Source: DASTBU01 sp035711845
GTDB taxonomy: Bacteria; Acidobacteriota; Vicinamibacteria; Vicinamibacterales; 2-12-FULL-66-21
NCBI GenBank assembly: GCA_035711845.1
Contig: DASTBU010000068.1
Coordinates: 1-7,673, forward strand
DNA: 7,673 nucleotides
Direction: 5' to 3'
A program made the translations under genes and the position numbers. The notes below the pieces were generated by a model, which saw only the letters and a list, made by a program, of their open reading frames with translations, was not told where the DNA came from and did not search any database. The first letter of the stretch is position 1; the number at the start of each line of letters is the position of its first letter. Positions 5,661 through 7,673 of this stretch are shown piece by piece.

Positions 5661-6491
5661 GTGAGACGCGTGGACGTGATTTCCGTGCTGGTGCGTGTGG
5701 GTCTGGTCCTTGTCGGCCTGAAGCTGCTCGTGTGGTGGCTCGAGCCGAAAATGGCCTTCTACCCGATCCCTGGCGTGCAGGACACACCGGAGGTCGCCGG
5801 CGTGCCGTTTCGGGATTTGCGGGTCGCCACCGCCGACGGGCAGACGCTGCACGGATGGTGGATCGGACGCGCAGCCCCCCGGGCGCAGATCGTGTTCTTC
5901 CACGGAAACGGGGGAAACCTCTCGCTCTGGCTCGATATCCTCATCGAGCTGCATCGACGGGACTTCAGTGTGCTCGCCATCGATTATCGCGGGTATGGCG
6001 CGAGCACGGGGAGGCCCAGCGAGAAGGGCCTCTACCTCGACGCCGACGCGGCCCTGCGCACCTTCGACGAGCAGCTCCGGCAGCCCGGGTCGCCGGTGAT
6101 CTTCTGGGGCCGTTCCATCGGCGCCTCCGTGGCGGCATATGCTGCATCGGTCGAGCCTCCGGACGCGGTCGTGCTCGAAACACCGCTGCCGGGCGTTCGC
6201 GCCGTCCTGAGGCCCAACCCCGTGCTCTGGGCGCTGAGCTTTCTCTCCTCGTATCGTTTTCCGACCTCGCGATTCCTCGCGAGCTACCGAGGGCCCCTGC
6301 TCGTCGTCCACGGCGACAGAGATTCCATCGTTCCCTTTGGTGCCGGACGGCAGGTCTACGAAGGCGCGCCCTCGTCCAGAAAGCATTTCGTGGCCATTCC
6401 CGGCGCGGACCATAACGACCTCCACGTCGTCAATCCGACCCTGTACTGGGACAGCGTGACCCGGTTCGTCGTGAGCCTGTCCCGCGATTGA
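5661..6491 (+). CDS. Membrane-anchored alpha/beta hydrolase (BEM46/ABHD13-like)
   Basis: A 276-residue alpha/beta hydrolase with an N-terminal hydrophobic anchor (ISVLVRVGLVLVGLKLLVWW, about 7-26) and then a core domain facing either the cytosol or periplasm. Core motifs in order: VFFHGNGGN (about 78-86, oxyanion region), IDYRGYGASTGRPSE (107-121), nucleophile elbow GRSIGAS with Ser152, VVHGDRDSIVP with probable catalytic Asp221, and GADHNDL with His251. This is the layout of BEM46/YfhR/ABHD13-type serine hydrolases, whose substrates are mostly unknown (esters, lipids or peptides). Start choice: GTG 5661 puts the anchor at the very N-terminus and follows a -10-like TAGTCT; GTG 5670 and 5676 are in frame too, while ATG 5601 would nearly abut the HAD start and override the divergent promoter. 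The PAP2 gene follows 81 nt downstream on the same strand, so co-transcription is possible. Confidence 0.82.
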   Translation: MRRVDVISVLVRVGLVLVGLKLLVWWLEPKMAFYPIPGVQDTPEVAGVPFRDLRVATADGQTLHGWWIGRAAPRAQIVFFHGNGGNLSLWLDILIELHRRDFSVLAIDYRGYGASTGRPSEKGLYLDADAALRTFDEQLRQPGSPVIFWGRSIGASVAAYAASVEPPDAVVLETPLPGVRAVLRPNPVLWALSFLSSYRFPTSRFLASYRGPLLVVHGDRDSIVPFGAGRQVYEGAPSSRKHFVAIPGADHNDLHVVNPTLYWDSVTRFVVSLSRD

Positions 6492-6553
6492 TTTCGCATT
6501 TCGATACAGACGGATCGGACCGGGTGTGCCGCCCGACCGCGACAGCGGCGCTC

Positions 6554-6560
6554 GGAGGAG
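6554..6560 (+). promoter_or_regulatory. Strong Shine-Dalgarno (GGAGGAG) for the PAP2 gene
   Basis: GGAGGAG lies 12 nt before the ATG at 6573, slightly further than the usual 5-9 nt. It is the only strong Shine-Dalgarno motif I see before any start in this window. It supports the ATG at 6573 and suggests this gene is translated from a leadered mRNA, possibly as the second gene after the alpha/beta hydrolase. Confidence 0.5.
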
Positions 6561-6572
6561 CCTGACAATCGA

Positions 6573-7349
6573 ATGCGACGGTGGGAGGGCGCGTCCCTCG
6601 CCTTCTTCGTGTACCTGGCGTGTGCCGCGATCGTTCCCGGCAGGGGCGGTGCCGCACGCCTCAAGCTCGCTACGGGCGCCGCGGCCGGGTTTCTCTTCAT
6701 TGCTATTACCGCGACCGCGCCCGACTGGCCGCTTCTGCACGAGTGGGTGGGGCCCCCCATCGCGCTGCTCCTGGCTTATTGGACCAGCGGGTCCCTCTTC
6801 GTGGCGCCACGACCGTTGCAGGAGGCGACGCTCCTTGCGCTCGACCGCCGGCTGCGAGTTCTCGACCGCGCGCGGGCAATGCCTCGCCCCCTGGCTCTTG
6901 CGCTCGAGGCAGCATACGCAGGGGTCTATCCAACGATCCCGGTGGCGCTAGCGCTTCACCTGTTGTTCGTCCCCCAGCCAGATCCCGAACACTTCTGGGA
7001 GGTAGTCCTCGTCACCGACTACATCTGCTTCGGGTTCCTGGCCTGGGTCCAGACGCGTCCGCCGCGCGCCCTCGAGGAAGGCGAGCCATGGCAGTCTGCG
7101 GCGAGGCGATTCAACGTGCGCCTGCTCGGAGCGACGAGCATCCAGGTGAACACGTTCCCAAGCGGCCACGCTGCCGAGGCGCTCGCCGCGACGCTCCTCC
7201 TTCTCGGCGCACCCTGGCCGATTGCGGCCGGCATGTTCCTCAACGCGCTCGCTATCTCTGCGGGCACGGTCTTCGGGCGGTATCACTACGCCGCTGATGC
7301 GATTGCCGGCTGGGCGGTCGCGATTGTGGTGTGGCTTGCGATCGGGTGA
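6573..7349 (+). CDS. PAP2-superfamily integral membrane phosphatase
   Basis: A 258-residue polytopic membrane protein with about six hydrophobic segments (near 8-22, 35-48, 58-76, 108-133, 143-158, 200-255). The C-terminal half carries PAP2 active-site elements: a degenerate motif 1 QTRPPR (160-165), motif 2 FPSGHA (195-200) with His199, and motif 3 FGRYHYAADAIAG with Arg236, His238 (nucleophile candidate) and Asp242. The 36-residue gap between PSGH and GR is within the normal range. In motif 3, Arg and His are separated by one residue instead of five; this RYHYxxD form is known from the PAP2_3/Aur1-like branch (lipid phosphatases and inositol-phosphotransferase relatives). It probably acts on a lipid phosphate or undecaprenyl/isoprenoid diphosphate at the membrane face; the substrate is not readable. 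The N-terminal half (1-105) is less typical and includes a basic loop (LDRRLRVLDRARAMPR, 90-105). The start is supported by GGAGGAG 12 nt upstream. Confidence 0.82.
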   Translation: MRRWEGASLAFFVYLACAAIVPGRGGAARLKLATGAAAGFLFIAITATAPDWPLLHEWVGPPIALLLAYWTSGSLFVAPRPLQEATLLALDRRLRVLDRARAMPRPLALALEAAYAGVYPTIPVALALHLLFVPQPDPEHFWEVVLVTDYICFGFLAWVQTRPPRALEEGEPWQSAARRFNVRLLGATSIQVNTFPSGHAAEALAATLLLLGAPWPIAAGMFLNALAISAGTVFGRYHYAADAIAGWAVAIVVWLAIG

Positions 7350-7361
7350 GTGGTTGGGCGC

Positions 7362-7445
7362 CATGTGCGAGTTGCCACGTGCCACGTGCGAGGTGCGGCG
7401 TGCGAGGTGCTGCTTGTCACGTACGACGTGCTGAGCTCTCGGTGC
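7362..7445 (-). repeat. Heptanucleotide tandem repeat array C (inverted orientation)
   Basis: Read on the plus strand the units are the reverse complement of the consensus (SACGTGC). Twelve lie in one phase from 7362: CATGTGC, GAGTTGC, CACGTGC, CACGTGC, GAGGTGC, GGCGTGC, GAGGTGC, TGCTTGT, CACGTAC, GACGTGC, TGAGCTC, TCGGTGC. More degenerate units (GAGCGCC, GGCGTGA, GAGGCGC) continue the phase to 7466. The array starts 12 nt after the PAP2 stop codon and runs opposite to array D, so a transcript through both could fold back on itself. Confidence 0.7.
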
Positions 7446-7504
7446 GAGCGCCGGCGTGAGAGGCGCGGCAGCCCTACCTACGAATCACGACAACCGTGAC
7501 ACGC

Positions 7505-7588
7505 GCACACGGCACGTCGCACGTGACGGGGAGCACGTCGCACGTGACGGGGAGCACATCGCACGTCGCACACGGCACGTCGTACGTG
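7505..7588 (+). repeat. Heptanucleotide tandem repeat array D with internal 21-nt duplication
   Basis: Twelve 7-nt units stay in one phase: GCACACG, GCACGTC, GCACGTG, ACGGGGA, GCACGTC, GCACGTG, ACGGGGA, GCACATC, GCACGTC, GCACACG, GCACGTC, GTACGTG. Units 2-4 (7512-7532) and 5-7 (7533-7553) are a perfect 21-nt direct duplication, that is three heptads copied as a block including the off-consensus ACGGGGA. This is the best-preserved array in the window and suggests recent expansion. No gene is seen on either strand between 7350 and the window end. Confidence 0.8.
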
Positions 7589-7628
7589 ACAATGCTCACC
7601 CCGAATGCGGCCGGAGTTGTAAGATATC

Positions 7629-7673
7629 GATCGCGCGATCGAACGATCGAGCGATCGGGCGATCGGGCGATCG
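7629..7673. repeat. Octanucleotide tandem repeat array E (GATCGNNC), running off the window
   Basis: GATCG begins at 7629, 7637, 7645, 7653, 7661 and 7669, an exact 8-nt period. The three variable bases are CGC, AAC, AGC, GGC and GGC. Every unit contains the palindrome CGATCG. The array is cut by the window end, so its true length is unknown. It is unrelated in sequence to the heptad family but sits 40 nt after array D in the same gene-free stretch. The bases between (7589-7628) hold nothing I recognise. Confidence 0.75.

Noticed and set aside
5655..6740. 361-codon minus-strand open frame over the alpha/beta hydrolase
   Set aside because: No recognisable domain; the plus strand carries the catalytic Ser, Asp and His motifs in the right order.
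5661..7349. A dedicated lipid-processing operon of the alpha/beta hydrolase and PAP2 phosphatase
   Set aside because: Both are membrane proteins on the same strand, but the 81-nt gap, the separate strong Shine-Dalgarno and the absence of other lipid genes make this only a possibility.
168..7349. A novel multi-gene defence or biosynthetic system
   Set aside because: Each gene belongs to a known family, strands mostly alternate, and no effector, nuclease, toxin pair or biosynthetic core enzyme is visible.
7505..7588. CRISPR array
   Set aside because: Units are 7 nt with no unique spacers, and no cas gene is present.
7500..7673. Replication origin or plasmid iterons (tandem repeats plus GATC cluster)
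   Set aside because: No DnaA-box-like TTATCCACA, no AT-rich unwinding region, and no dnaA, rep or par gene nearby. The heptad family also occurs at two other unrelated intergenic sites.

Overview
The window comes from a high-GC bacterial chromosome and carries eight complete protein genes with little spacing. All look like ordinary chromosomal housekeeping or accessory functions. No transposase, integrase, phage gene, tRNA, rRNA or CRISPR array is visible. The exported PQQ-type beta-propeller protein opening with WPQWRGP, the codon bias and the low-complexity CACGT-rich intergenic tracts suggest Acidobacteriota, perhaps a Vicinamibacteria-like lineage. That placement is an inference from style, not a phylogenetic result.

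Layout. At 1-167 there is a GC-rich hairpin, then a heptanucleotide repeat array (A) that runs straight into the start of an exported PQQ-like propeller gene (168-1520, +). Next are a PaaI-type hotdog thioesterase (1531-2010, -), a SnoaL/NTF2-like small protein (2162-2557, +) and a CoA-pyrophosphatase-type NUDIX hydrolase (2558-3187, -). A second repeat array (B) precedes an IMP dehydrogenase/GMP reductase family enzyme with two CBS domains (3339-4877, +). Then come a HAD phosphatase of the phosphoglycolate phosphatase type (4932-5594, -), a membrane-anchored alpha/beta hydrolase (5661-6491, +) and a PAP2-type membrane phosphatase (6573-7349, +). The last 324 bases are non-coding and consist mostly of repeats (arrays C, D and an octamer array E).

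The genes mostly alternate in strand and form no clear operon; only the last two are co-directional, 81 nt apart. I see no multi-gene pathway or defence system. Shared themes are loose: CoA/acyl-CoA housekeeping (thioesterase, NUDIX), nucleotide metabolism (IMPDH/GMPR family) and phosphate-ester hydrolysis (HAD, PAP2).

The most interesting signal lies between the genes. The CACGT-rich tracts are not random: arrays A, B, C and D read as runs of 7-nt units close to GCACGTS, held in phase over about nine to twelve units, intergenic only, and in both orientations. They resemble in kind the heptanucleotide STRR repeats known from cyanobacteria. Two of them sit directly upstream of apparently leaderless promoters with the same geometry (TGn, -10 hexamer, 7 nt, ATG). 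The second interesting point is the IMPDH-family enzyme: it keeps the catalytic Cys but has GGGC instead of GSIC, and it lacks the Arg-Tyr dyad of the IMPDH flap, so its reaction is uncertain.
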